Counted from the stretch's first letter, positions 21,766-32,459 are shown. The stretch is 64,000 nt of DNA from Limnanthes douglasii subsp. nivea (GCA_036936605.1 JAUPFV010000002.1:246967305-247031304), one strand, 5' to 3'. Notes: generated by a model not told the origin, from the letters alone. Translations and numbers: made by a program.

Positions 21766-23000
21766 ATTGTCTCCCCCAAATATTGTTAAAGACTCCGGTT
21801 TTCTCCGGGAAACTGTAATGCAACTGGCTTTCTAAATTTTGCTTTATTTTTATTTTTTCATATATCGTAGCCACACTTTCTCCAAACTCAGCAAACCATT
21901 ATGGTTGAACCCAAGGTCCTTTTTTATTTCTCACTTGCTGGTTTTGGTTCTGATTGAACTGATTCTTCCTGGGCCGATGAGACCCATGTCCAGTTTTATT
22001 CGATCTATAACTGGACTGATTAGTTGTTTGTGGTGCTGATGTTGTAATTGTGGATCTGATCTGGCGAGTTACTCTAGACTTCTTGGTTTCTTCAACATTG
22101 ATTTATTTCCCGAATTGATTCAACAACCGTCCAAAGGTCATAACTTTTTTTGGGTCATAGAATCAGCCAAGTTACCTGGATTCAAACCCTTCCTAAGAGA
22201 GGCAATTACCACTTGTTTAAAGCTTTCTGCTAACCCATTCTTAGTGTTTACTAACATGTTGATGTATTCTATTAAAGACTGCTTTGGCTCCTGGGCGCAA
22301 TGGATGGCCGTATCTCCATTCATTTTAAGCTCATTACCTCCACCAAATTGCCTCCCAAAATTAACTCATAATATGTCAAAAATATTTATAGATCCCTAAC
22401 GGAGACTATTATACCATTTGAAGGCACTCCTCTTGAAAGTTTGAGAGAAATCTTTACACAGTAATATGTCGTCATCGTCAAATCTCATTATAAAATTCTT
22501 AAATTGCTCAAGATGGTTGTCCTGATCTTTAGTCCCATCGTATTTTAACATCTGGAACTGTCAAATCTTTTAAGAAGGTGTCTGGAGAGTATTTTTGCGG
22601 ATAAAGGTGATTGCCTCCAGTTTTGGCTACGACTAAACACGGTATTTTGATTTGGAGTAGCAAAAATACCTGGTTCTGATTGGAAAGAAAATGTACCAAT
22701 AAACAAACGATCAATATGTTGATCAGCTGAACCCTTCATTTTTCCCTGATACTTCTTGAGCCTGCCATGTATATTCCTCTTTCTTGAATGATTTTTGGTA
22801 AGCCTTATTTTATTTTTTGAACATCCTTCATCACTGCTGGATGACACTGATTCTTCAAGCTCTGCATCATTAGAGGAGCTGCTGGAGGATTCTGAAGTGG
22901 AACTTTTCACACGTTTTGATCGATGCGTTTTCTTGGAACTTAGATGAGCCTTCATGGACTACTCGTTCTCACCAGGAATATCAGTATGGTGAAGCACCAA
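21766..23000 (-). pseudogene. Gypsy-1 gag
   Basis: On minus: an S/E-rich, basic N-terminal part from ATG 22955 (SSKKTHRSKRVKSSTSESSSS). The retrotransposon gag domain (MNGDTAIHCAQEPKQSLIEYINMLVNTKNG, about 22323-22240) and a basic/Q-rich C-terminal part (QNQNQQVRNKKGPW, about 21950) follow. Several frameshifts. The domain arrangement matches Gypsy-2 gag. Confidence 0.8.
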
Positions 23001-23232
23001 CGCAACAGATTTTTCTTTAACTCCTTTATCTGCATGTTTTAACACCCTCAAAGCCTTAATTTCAGCTCTTAATTGATCTCACTCCCTCAACAGTGTACTC
23101 ATTATTTTCTTTTGCTCATTCCACCTCTAAAGGTGGAGTATTATGTGCATTCGGATCCATCCGAACTGGTTGTTATTATTGGTGTTGAATTTGTGATTTA
23201 GGCACCGTCGCCTCCCACTGTGGTCGTCAATT

Positions 23233-23588
23233 TAGTGTGGATTATTTCTGATCAAAAGGTATTTTTGGAAAGAGTTTTGGGAATTTAATGTTTAGTGTAA
23301 AATGTAGAGACATAAGTAAGGTGTGTGATAGTAGTAAATTCTGATTACCCTCATTAATGAAAGTAGTTTGGGTATTTATACTAATTTGGTGATTCAAGGG
23401 CCTTCCGGGTCGGATCATAGGCTTGGGTTAAGTTCAAAAACCCATTAGCCCAAGAGGTGAAATGACTAGCAACTACTTGAGTCATGATCCACTAAGTTAT
23501 ACTGTTCGGTGGGGCATGGTACCGGATATGTCTGAACTTCCCTCCGGATATATATACTAGTCAATGTCAATGAAATCCAACCTCATCA
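23233..23588 (-). repeat. Gypsy-1 5' LTR
   Basis: 356 bases, TGATGAGGTTGG...CCACACTA on minus. Directly inside it (23232 and lower) is the primer-site region (ATTGACGACCACAGTGGGAG on minus); the tRNA was not identified. A TATA-like TATAAATACCC lies on minus near 23380-23370. Confidence 0.92.
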
Positions 23589-23593
23589 ACGTT

Positions 23594-24190
23594 AACCTCC
23601 ATATCTGCAAGAAACCATTGTAACCAAATAATCTTACATGTGGTCACAGCCATAGCAAGGTACTCAACTTCAGTCGACGATCTAGAGACAAAATCTTGTT
23701 TCTTCATTTTCCATGAGATTAATGAATCTCCAAGAAAAATACAGAAACCACTAGTAGATTTTTGGTCATGAGTATCATTATCCCAATCAGCATCACTATA
23801 AGCACACAGTTCAACAGATCCATCCGACTTTTTTAAATTTTAAAAACCCATCGAGAGCCGATTATATGCTTTCCGGACGGAGGTTTCATTATATCCCATG
23901 TATGAGTCTGATAAAGAGCGGTAAGCTCTTCGACTATTGAATTTGGCCAACGAGGATCAGAATTAGCTTCTTTAAATGACCGAGGTTCATATAAATCATG
24001 TATGTTTTCTATGAAAGAGGAGAAAGGAGATGAGTAAGAAGAATACGCAATATCTGGTAGTTTGGTAAAATTATTTGTACGAGTAGATCTTCTGAGGGGT
24101 GGAGGTGGTGGTTCACTAAAAGAAGGAGTTAAATCAGGCTTTGATGAAGCAGAAGTAGTATAAGTTGTAGTCGATGTCTCAGGAGCTGGA
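23594..24190 (-). pseudogene. Copia-B RT start fused to RNase H start
   Basis: Minus strand from 24130: proline run and RRSTR (the typical linker before copia RT), SFKEANSDPRWPNSIVEELTALYQTHTWDIM and GSRWVFKI (RT start). A deletion of most of RT joins this to CAYSDADWDNDTHDQKSTSGFC and SRSSTEVEYLAMA (RNase H, 23830-23600). The catalytic YVDD region is absent. The frame breaks at the Gypsy-1 insertion. Confidence 0.88.
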
Positions 24191-24416
24191 CATCATAATG
24201 AATAATATCAAACAGAGCAATAGAAGAAGTGATACTTTCATTAAACGTTAATGTCGAAAAAATTTCCACTTTACAACCACTACAATTTGAGACATTACAA
24301 GTGTTTAATTGACCTAAAGCACCTATAGAGACTAAATGTTTTAAACACGATGCAGATACTTATCCCATACGATAATTCCAAAGATAAAACTCAGACGATG
24401 AAAGAGTCAAACGAAA

Positions 24417-25010
24417 TTAAGACAAATCAACACCAGAGGCAGCAATATCCGACAAGTATGTTTTTCTACCATCAACACCATAGACATCCGCATATGTTAG
24501 TTCGAATTTCTCAAAAACATATAGTTCCCCAATTTTATGATATGTCCCAGTCATTCTATGAGTCTGTTGATTTTGTATAGCACAAACAGAATCAGAAAAC
24601 AAGACACAATAACAAGATTTACACAATTGGCTAACTGAAAGAAGACTCAAAGCAATGGTGGGAACATAGTAAACATCAAATATCGATATATGAGGAGTAA
24701 AAATAAAGCCAATACCTTCTACCGACATTGTTATAGCACAAGAAGATAAAATAGATATGGGTGAAACATGAGACAATGAAACAAAGTTCGACATATGAGG
24801 TGGCATATGATGAGACGCACCCGAATCCAAAATCCACAATGATGAACCAATACATGAAGTAGAAGAAGAGGACATTCCTAAATGGTATGCAGATGTTGAC
24901 ATAACAAAGTTCATCTTATTCAGTTTGTTACTAATAGACTGTAGAAAATAATCTCTTACTATCATATTCACGGTAAGATCCACAATCTCTAATCGAACAA
25001 AATCAAACAA
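24417..25010 (-). pseudogene. Copia-B protease and GAG-pre-integrase region
   Basis: One open minus-strand stretch of 197 residues. WILDSGASHHM (about residues 57-67) is the copia protease active site, with the D-S-G triplet intact. LLSVSQL and the Q-T-(H)RMTGTYHKIGELYVFE block belong to the GAG-pre-integrase domain. The integrase catalytic core that should follow is missing. The frame lacks a natural start and its N-terminal part is atypical. Confidence 0.88.
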
Positions 25011-25245
25011 TCAAGAGATACCAAATCCAAATCGGAAGAATCAAACCAAAAATCAAATCAAAATATTAATCAAACCTCAAATCCAAAATCAAAAGAAGTC
25101 AAAATCAAAATATCAATGGTCCAGCAAAATCAAATCGAATACTCAATCAAGACCAAATCTAAAACCAAGTGCAAATACCAAACTAAATCTAAATACCAAA
25201 TCTGAAACTAAACTTAGTACCAAATCTAAATTCAAATCCAATGTC
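25011..25245. repeat. Low-complexity ATCAAA/ACCAAAT-rich flank
   Basis: Short words ATCAAA, ACCAAATC and CTAAAT are repeated irregularly. It grades into the heptamer array. Confidence 0.7.
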
Positions 25246-26067
25246 CAGTTTCCAATGTCCAGTTTCCAGTTTCCAGTCTCCAGTCTCCAGTCTCCAATCT
25301 CCAATCTCCAATCTCCAATCTCCAATCTCCAATCTCCAATCTCCAATCTCCAATCTCCAATCTCCAATCTCCAATCTCCAATCTCCAATCTCCAATCTCC
25401 AATCCCCAATCTCCAATCCCCAATCTCCAATCTCCAATCCCCAATCCCCAATCTCCAATCCCCAATCCCCAACCCCCAATCCCCAATCTCCAATCTCCAA
25501 TCTCCAATCTCCAATCTCTAATCTCCAATCTCCAATATCCAATCTCCAATCTCCAATCTCCAATCTCCAATCTTTAATCTCCAATCTCCAATCTCCAATC
25601 TCTAATATCCAATATCCAATATCCAATATCCAATCTCCAATATCCAATCTCCAATCTCCAATCTCCAATCTCCAATCTCCAATCTACAATCTCCAATCTC
25701 CAATCTCCAATCTCCAATCTCCAATCTCCAATCTCCAATCTCCAATCTCCAATCTCCAATATCCAATATCCAATATCCAATCTCCAATCTCCAATCTACA
25801 ATCTCCAATCTCCAATCTCCAATCTCCAATCTCCAATCTCCAATCTCCAATCTCCAATCTCCAATCTCCAATCTCCAATCTCCAATCTCCAATCTCCAAT
25901 CTCCAATCTCCAATCTCCAATCTCCAATCTCCAATCTCCAATCTCCAATCTCCAATCTCCAATCTCCAATCTCCAATCTCCAATCTCCAATCTCCAATCT
26001 CCAATATCCAATATCCAATATCCAATATCCAATCTCCAATATTCAATCTCTAATCTCCAATCTCCAA
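25246..26067. repeat. (CCAATCT)n heptamer minisatellite
   Basis: About 117 head-to-tail copies of the 7-base unit CCAATCT over 820 bases. Variants CCAATAT, CCAATCC, CTAATCT, CTACAAT-type and, at the left edge, CCAGTTT/CCAGTCT occur in patches, which suggests expansion by unequal crossover or slippage of blocks. All six frames are open over long distances because 7 is not a multiple of 3 and the unit has no stop, so apparent proteins here are artefacts. It lies in the leader/gag region of Copia-B. Confidence 0.97.
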
Positions 26068-26262
26068 TCAAAATCAAAATCAAAATCAAAATCAAAACCA
26101 AAACCAAAACCAAAACCAAAACCAAAACCAAAACCAAAACCAAAACCAAAACCAAAACCAAAACCAAAACCAAAACCAAAACCAAAACCAAAACCAAAAC
26201 CAAAACCAAAACCAAAACCAAAACCAAAACCAAAACCAAAACCAAAATCAAAATCAAAATCA
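26068..26262. repeat. (TCAAAA)n / (CCAAAA)n hexamer array
   Basis: A few TCAAAA units at 26068-26096, then about 25 uninterrupted CCAAAA units to 26244, then TCAAAA units again to about 26262. The symmetrical edge-centre-edge arrangement suggests the CCAAAA variant arose inside an older TCAAAA array. Confidence 0.97.
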
Positions 26263-26534
26263 AATTGAATTCACGATTTTACCAACAAAACTACTACACT
26301 GTTCCAGTAGCGATTAATCCTGAATCGTAGCACCGAATTATAATTTAACCAATCCGATTGAAGGATTGGATGTCCCAAAGACTCTCTCCTAAATTCAGAA
26401 AAAACAGACACCGTTTGCCTTTTGATCGGACCTTTTGATTGGGATTGCACACAACAGATCCAAAAATTGTATATCTTCTAATGATTTCGTGATCCGATTA
26501 TTTTACAAACAATTATCAAATTAAAGCACAACAG

Positions 26535-26820
26535 TAACATCAAAAAAATCAGATCGAAGCACAGTAGTAATAGATCTGAATCAAAACAACTCCAAACAAC
26601 TCTTAATCTTAAAACAAAATCTAAATTTCTAAGCAATAGTTATACGAAATAACATCAAACAAATCAAATTGAAGCACAGTACTAATATATATGAAACAAA
26701 ACAACTCCAAACAACTCCAAACAACTCCAAACAACTCTTAAGCCCAAATTGAAGTCCAAATTATTAAGCAAAAGTAAATCTGAAATAACATCAAACAAAT
26801 TAAATTGAAGCACACCACCA
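26535..26820 (-). repeat. Leader direct repeats of Copia-B
   Basis: A unit beginning AACATCAAACAAATCAAATTGAAGCAC and containing CAACTCCAAACAACTC recurs at about 26539, 26652 and 26787 (two full copies of about 113 and 135 bases and one partial). The second copy has an extra local expansion of the ten-base word ACTCCAAACA. Confidence 0.8.
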
Positions 26821-26860
26821 GACAAATAAATCAATTATATTACTCCAAGGATCGAACATG

Positions 26861-26871
26861 CTCTGCTACCA
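26861..26871 (-). other. Copia-B primer binding site
   Basis: On minus TGGTAGCAGAG(C) directly follows the 5' LTR. It matches the initiator-Met primer site at all but one position. Confidence 0.8.
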
Positions 26872-27024
26872 TGTAAATAAACAAAGAAAGAAAAGAGAGA
26901 AGTAGTCGTCAAGAAGCGGCTAGGGTTTATGTTTGTTTAGAAAGCGTAAGAATTACATAGAACATATGCTTATATTTATAGATAAAATAAAGGCTAATGG
27001 GCTTGAGCCCTTATATCTCTAATA
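26872..27024 (-). repeat. Copia-B 5' LTR
   Basis: 153 bases, matching 13381-13532. On minus it starts TATTAGAG (family TGTTAGAG) and ends TTTACA next to the primer site. Confidence 0.88.
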
Positions 27025-27600
27025 ATTTTAATAGGCTAAGTCTGACAATCATGAAGAAAACAATTCCATTAGTATTCCATGGTGTAGTTCTAACCGAGAT
27101 CACCAATGTGAAAATATTTCTTGATGACGTTGAGAAATGCTTTTACAAGAATGATAAAGTGAAAATTAAGATGTTGCTTATCAATCTAGCCTCTATAAAG
27201 TATTGTGTCAAAAGGAATGTTTGTGAGCGTATCTTCGAAATGTCAAACATTGCTTATAAGTTGAAATCACTTAAGATTGAACTTCCAGAAAATGTTGTAG
27301 TATGCTTCGATTTTCACTATTTCCCTCCTTAATATAAGAACTTCAAAACTCTTTATAACTGTCAGTGCGATAAATGAAATCTTAACGAACTCATTTTCAG
27401 GTAGTGCAAGAGGAGGAAAAGATGAAGCAAGAGTATCATGAGGTGCAAATGGTGAAAGCTCAGATGGATAAGGTAATTATAAAGAATGAAGATTCAGATG
27501 AACATGCATCCGGTTTGGGACAAAAGAAGCATAAGGGTCCGTCCGGTAAAGTATGTTTCTTCCATTATAAGAAACAATGGAACTTTAAGAAACAACGGTA
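27025..27600 (+). pseudogene. Copia-A gag, remaining part
   Basis: It picks up after Copia-B with RLSLTIMKKTIP and the gag core (ITNVKIFLDDVEKCF, KIKMLLINLASIKYC, NVCERIFEMSNIAYKLKSLKIEL, 27036-27290), then, out of frame, the VQEEEKMKQE block (27402-27430). A K-rich linker leads toward a position where a zinc knuckle would be expected; none is readable. Confidence 0.85.
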
Positions 27601-28600
27601 TTGGACTTGATGCATACAAACGTTTGTGGATCATTCTATATAACATCACGAAACGGCCAACGATATTTTGTATCATTCATTGACGACTTTTTGCTTTACA
27701 TGTACTTATATCTTATTCAAAAAAAATCAAAATCCATTGACAAGTTCAATGTATTTAAGAGCAAGGTTGAAAAACACTTGGTAAAGACATTAAGTGCATT
27801 GAATCTGACCATGGTTGCGAATACTACGAGAGATACGATGGTTCATGTGAATAACATCATAGACCGTTTGTAAAGTATCTAGAGAAGTGCATGATAGTCC
27901 CTCAATATATGATGTTGGGTTTGTCCATCATAAATGGATTATCTAGGAGATGAAAAACATTTAGAGATATACTAAAAGTATGATTAGTCATTCAATATCA
28001 GAAATATCACTATAGAGAGAAATAATAAACTGTGCAACCTACCTTTTTAATAAATTTCTGACAAAAGCAACTACTAAGACATTGTATGAACTTTAGATTG
28101 TATGAAAAATCTATTTTTAAGCATTTACATGGTTGGGGATGCACAACTGAAGTGAAGCCTTATAGACCAAATTTAAAAAAATGGACTCTAAAACGGCTAG
28201 TAGTTATTTCATTGGATATCCCAAACACGATAAGGGTGTTAAACTTTATGATTATCCCAATATAAGTATGGTTTAAGATGAGAAAATCATGATTCTTTGA
28301 GGATGTTGAGTTTGAGGGTATATGAGAATTTAAATAGAAATTTTCATTTTTAAGAAGAAAGGATCTAAAAAAGTATGTAATTCATCAAACCAACATATTG
28401 GCCTAAACGAAGCTTGATGGTAGATTGATGATAAAATATACAATGGTCATAAAGCCAATATATCCCCAAAAGAAGATTGTTTGTGGATTGATGCTCATGT
28501 ATCAAATGATTTGATTCATTACCAGTCATTGAAGTCGTGCTAGAACATTAAGTCACTCAAGACAAATATTATCTTGCACATACGGAAAAAAAAATTATTC
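27601..28600 (+). pseudogene. Copia-A integrase
   Basis: HTNVCGSFYITSRNGQRYFVSFIDDF (27612-27690) is the copia integrase core start with its first catalytic Asp region. YLYLIQKKSKSIDKF follows, and after many stops remains such as MISHSI (about 27977-27995) and YFVGYP-like words at about 28205-28230. Heavy decay. Confidence 0.78.
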
Positions 28601-28644
28601 AAATAAGTTCAAACTCTACCTCTTAAGAAAGTGTAAAGTAAAGA

Positions 28645-29321
28645 AATTATGCATTTGTGAAGATTTAATACATAAATAAAGAGTTCTATACCTTCAAACT
28701 ATATAGTGTATCTTTAAAAACATGAAAACTCTTTGGTACAATGGAAAAAAATCCTTAAGTGCCCGTTAAGCCGTGCAAATTTGTGGTTCCCAACTGTGGA
28801 TTAAAACAATGAATAATTGTTTTAAATCGATGCAAGATAACATGGTATAAAACCTCGTTCCATTACCTAAAGGAAAGAATTCGATTGGTTGTAAATAAAT
28901 TTTGAAATCAAAAGATATTCTAAAGGTAATATGAAGCGTGACTTTTAGCTAAGGGTTTTACTTAACGTGAATGAATTGACTTTAAAAAAAACTATCTCTC
29001 TAGTTTCATCATAACGAAGAAACTATACTTTTGTGAATATTTAATAGAAAAAGAGAGTAATATACCTTCAGTCTATATAGTGTATCTTCAAGAATATGAG
29101 GATTTTTTTGGTATAACGGAAAAAAATTATTAAGAGCCCGCTAAGTCGTGAGAAGTTCTGATTCTAAATTATGGATTAAAGAAATGAGCAAATAATTTAA
29201 AATCGATGTAAGCTAATGCGATATAGAAGACCATTTTATTACCTAAAGGAAAGATGTTGATTGTTTGTAAATGGATTTGTAAACGAAACGATGTTCTAAG
29301 AGTAATGTGGAAAGACATCGA
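28645..29321 (+). pseudogene. Copia-A RT start, duplicated in tandem
   Basis: Two successive copies (about 28645-28945 and 29018-29321) of the region that begins with VYLQEYEDF-type residues and includes the LPKGK---CKWI block of copia RT. They differ at many positions. The second is followed directly by a deletion into the RNase H end, so the RT catalytic core is missing. Confidence 0.72.
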
Positions 29322-29439
29322 GCACCAATCGTGGAGGTCATAAGGTATTTTGACTAGCTTCGGTTGTAAAGTTTTGTCATAGGACTGTGAATCGTGGAGA
29401 GGATAGAAAGACATTTTAGATTATATTGTGACAATAATT

Positions 29440-30080
29440 CGGCAGTTCAATATTCAAATAGTAACATAAACTTGATTTAGTCCAAACATGTAGATATCGA
29501 TTTCCTGTATTTTAAAGAGAGTTCAAAGTGGTAAAATAAGTATATAGTACATAATAACAAACCCAAATGTTAACGGCTCCTCTTACGAATGTATTAGTGC
29601 CTAAGTATTTTATTTAGCATATCATTAATATGAGTGTTGTGTATTTGGAGGATTGTTAGTTTCAGTCGGAGTTTGTACTAATTTATTGGATGTGTTTGTA
29701 TTATGATAATCGCACACTTAAGTCTATTAATCCAAACATATTTTTATATAAGTATTCATTGTGCTCTCATCTTTGATTACTTGGATTTTGTTATAAGTAG
29801 ACCTCCAATTAAGTAGGATTAATTAAGAATATATATGTAAGAATATAAATCATGTTATTATTATGTTATGCACCATGATAGATCTGTCTCATTGATTGTT
29901 GCGATATCGTGATTACTTATGCATCTATTTGCGGCTTTTAATGTATTGAGAATGACTTTAGTCCTATGTCATTAATAGTCATTTACGGATTGTTAAATCT
30001 ATCTATGTGACGATAGAAATTAAGAACGTTCATTAAGTGGATACATTCTATAGTAGCATATGGTTATCCAAGTGAGAGAT
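29440..30080 (+). pseudogene. Copia-A RNase H end and 3' untranslated region
   Basis: KHVDIDFLYFKE (about 29485-29520) is the conserved end of copia RNase H. The rest to 30080 is AT-rich 3' sequence. CAAGTGAGAGAT (30069-30080) directly before the LTR is the polypurine tract. Confidence 0.72.
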
Positions 30081-30744
30081 TGTTAGAATTTCTCAATTGA
30101 GTTGGGCTATCACATGTTTTATCGATGTATCAGACTATCGTCAATATTAGTCTGATAAAAGTAATCATAAAAATAAGTAACAGACTAGTAAATAAAATAT
30201 AAATCATGGAGGTAACTGTATAGTTACCAGGTTAGCTTATGAATACTGTAAACGATTGGATTCAGATATAAACAACTTAAGCATAACGTAAAGTTTTAGG
30301 ATTATTTTGTAAGATAAAATAATATCGGAATATGGTCCAAAATGTGGCAATTTAATAAGATATTGTATTCATTTAGTTTATAGGTTTGAATTTGAATTTG
30401 AATTCGAATCATATACTATTGAAGTAATTACTTACAATTTTAATAAAAAAATATATTTTTATAGTTTTGATATAATACATTGATTCTCACGATTGTGAAA
30501 ACTAGTCTTTTAGAAATTTATTCGTTCTTAAATCAAGAGATCTGGTTGGCATCTATCTTTTAGATAATTCAGTAATCAGTGTTAAAACAACGAAATGAAT
30601 AACAAAAGATCAAAAATCATTATCAAGTTTATCGAACAAAATCTGAAAAACAGACATCATCATATAAGTCCACTTTTCGCATCATTATATGGTGATTTAT
30701 ACTTGTAGATATATAAACTAATTAAAAATATGAAATTTTGAACG
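30081..30744 (+). repeat. Copia-A 3' LTR
   Basis: 664 bases, starts TGTTAGAATTTCTC and aligns with the split 5' LTR. It keeps the uninterrupted sequence ATATAAACTAATTA (30711-30724) where the 5' LTR has the Pack-MULE. The end is placed at AACG 30744 by comparison with AACA at 11720. Confidence 0.8.
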
Positions 30745-30912
30745 CTAAGTTCGATATCGTCTATGTTAAATTAGGGTACTTTTCACACAACATTTGTAAT
30801 CTTATATTAGAATGAAACTACTAATATGTACAAATGACAATTCTTTGAAGAAACCAATCTCTGATCCTTCCCATTTTTTCACTCTTAACTCCTCTCTGTT
30901 TCAGCTCCTCTG

Positions 30913-32101
30913 ATGGATAAATATGGCTGCTCCTCTTCTTACCAAAGATCTACTGATCTTGATCTACATTTCCCACCACTACAACAACAACAAAACAATC
31001 TAAGTATCAGAAACAATCTAAAATTCGAAAGTGCTACAAGTAAAGATTCAACTATGCATGATAAGCCTACTAAATCTTTTGCATAATTGTTCTCTTCTAA
31101 ATCATAAAAGATCATTCATCAAAATGTTGTGCACAATCTTGATTATGAGTTCCCTAGTATAAAATTTGAAGCTATAGACAATAGAAGACTGGAGGCTATA
31201 TCCAAGCATACGATTGTTGGGAAATTCTCGATGGGTAAACCAAGTTTTGAAATTGTCAAGAAATTCTTGGAGAATTTCAGATTTAAGGGTGATTTCAGTA
31301 TCACTAACCTGGACTACAAACATGTATTTATCGAGTTCAACCTCCTAGATGATCTTAAAACTCTTTGGCACAGAAATGTATGGCATGTTGGGAATAAAAC
31401 TATGCGCCTTATCAAATGGGGGCCTTTTTTCAATATAAATTATGAAAAACCTATAACCCCTGTCTATATAAACTTTCCCAACCTCCCTGAGTATATGTAT
31501 AATGAGACTACTATCATGAAACTTGCAAAGAGCCTTGGCTCTCCCCTGAACATCTGGGTTTCGGGAAAGATTCAATTATTGTAGAGTCTGGGTGGATATG
31601 AACGTTTCTAAACCTATGTCTAAAATGATATGGGTTTCATTTGGTGATGAAGGCCTTTGGAAAGACCTTGTCTATGATTCCTATCCAGAATATTGCAAAG
31701 CCTACTACCACCTTGGTTATTTTGAGAAACATTGTAAAAAATTAAAACAAATTGTTACTTGTGATAAATCTTCTACTTAACCTTCTGCTCAACTTGCTGC
31801 TCATCCTCCATTACCAAATTGGATGATTTCTTATTAAACCCTACTGCAAAGAACAATAAACCAATAACTAATAATCAGAGCTCTTCAAGAATAAACTCTA
31901 TTATTGTTAACAGGTCGTACAACAGATACTAATGATATCACATATCCTAATCCTATTCTGATACCTGAAACCAATGTTAATGTGAACTTACTAGTTGGAG
32001 TTGAAGACTCGGAAGTAGTAGAGGCTCTCCACATGATTACCTTGGTACTCTGAATCACTTAAATCCTTACACAGAAACTACTCAACATGAGAACTCATCC
32101 C
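30913..32101 (+). pseudogene. LINE ORF1, first part
   Basis: From ATG 30913 (MDKYGCSSSYQRSTDLDLHF). A stop at about 31084 is followed by the DUF4283 domain (31150-31580: RLEAISKHTIVGKFSMGKPS, FKGDFSITNLDYKHVFIEF, WGPFFNINYEKPITPVYINF, ESMYNE-like ending). The zinc knuckle region reads PEYCKAYYHLGYFEKHCKK (about 31690-31745); one expected Cys of the CCHC pattern is Tyr. ORF1 proteins bind LINE RNA. The rest of ORF1 continues at 42571 after Gypsy-2. Confidence 0.88.
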
Positions 32102-32459
32102 TGATGATGTTTGATTTTGTTATAGTAAATTGCTAAGGAAAAATTCTAGAGAGAGAAAATGCTTAAGAGTTTTTAGAGAGAGAAAACACAAGTGCAAATG
32201 AGTTAAAAGTAAAAGTGTTCAACCTCTTTATTAGAGTAGTCTGGTCCTTTATATAGAGGAGCCAAGACTTAGTCTCAAACTGAATCTATTACAAAAGTGG
32301 ACTAATTGTCGTTTAATCCTTATAAATTATACAAAGTTACAAATATCCTCTAAAACTTACACTAATCACAAATTAAAGACAAAAATTACATTAGTTATAA
32401 TTAAATCCCTAAATTTACATTATTTATAAAATAATCCTTAAAAAATTATTTCCATATGA
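32102..32459 (-). repeat. Gypsy-2 3' LTR
   Basis: 358 bases, TGATGATGTTTG...CCATATGA on +; aligns end to end with 42208-42565. Inside lie AGAGAGAGAAAA repeats and CTTTATATAGAGG (about 32252-32264). Confidence 0.95.

Larger units (their letters stand above)
13807..23588 (-). mobile_element. Gypsy-1: Tat-type Ty3/gypsy element, minus strand
   Basis: About 9.8 kb with 356-base LTRs and an exact five-base target duplication ACGTT (13802-13806 and 23589-23593). On minus: 5' LTR, gag, protease, RT, RNase H, a second (archaeal-type) RNase H, integrase, then a long 3' region of about 3.7 kb that carries a gene-like unit on the opposite (+) strand, then the 3' LTR. Dual RNase H and an antisense ORF before the 3' LTR are marks of the plant Tat lineage (Retand-like layout). 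LTRs differ at about 9% of positions, so it is older than Gypsy-2 and Gypsy-0. All pol domains are broken. Confidence 0.92.
13381..27024 (-). mobile_element. Copia-B: short-LTR Ty1/copia element, minus strand, hosting Gypsy-1
   Basis: Read on minus: 5' LTR (27024-26872), primer site, a repeat-rich leader, protease and GAG-pre-integrase region (25010-24417), RT start, RNase H split by Gypsy-1, polypurine-rich sequence, 3' LTR (13532-13381). LTRs are only about 153 bases. The integrase core and most of RT are deleted. It sits inside the gag of Copia-A. No convincing target duplication could be read at 13376-13380 against 27025-27029, probably because of decay. Confidence 0.85.
9213..30744 (+). 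mobile_element. Copia-A: old Ty1/copia element split by nested insertions
   Basis: The parts read in order on +: 5' LTR (9213-9858 plus 11696-11720), decayed primer site, leader, gag start (to 13380), gag continuation (from 27025), integrase, RT start, RNase H end, polypurine tract, and 3' LTR (30081-30744). Both LTRs start TGTTAGAAT and share many blocks over their whole length. The gag reading breaks off at 13380 and resumes after 27024 in the family order, which ties the two halves together. Flanks TTAAG (9208-9212) and CTAAG (30745-30749) may be the target duplication with one transition. Insertions inside it: a Pack-MULE, a SINE and Copia-B with Gypsy-1. Confidence 0.78.

Noticed and set aside
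23236..23588. Placing the Gypsy-1 LTR end at the first CA (356 minus 3 bases)
   Set aside because: That leaves unexplained bases between LTR and target duplication. The solo LTR shows the family end is CACCA, which makes ACGTT an exact duplication.
25246..26067. Heptamer array as interstitial telomere repeat
   Set aside because: The plant telomere unit is CCCTAAA; the unit here is CCAATCT and no telomere-type units are mixed in.
25143..26263. Long open frames on both strands (for example 270 codons on + from 25241) that look like repetitive proteins
   Set aside because: They follow from a 7-base repeat without stop codons, which opens all frames at once. No start context, domain or conservation supports a protein.
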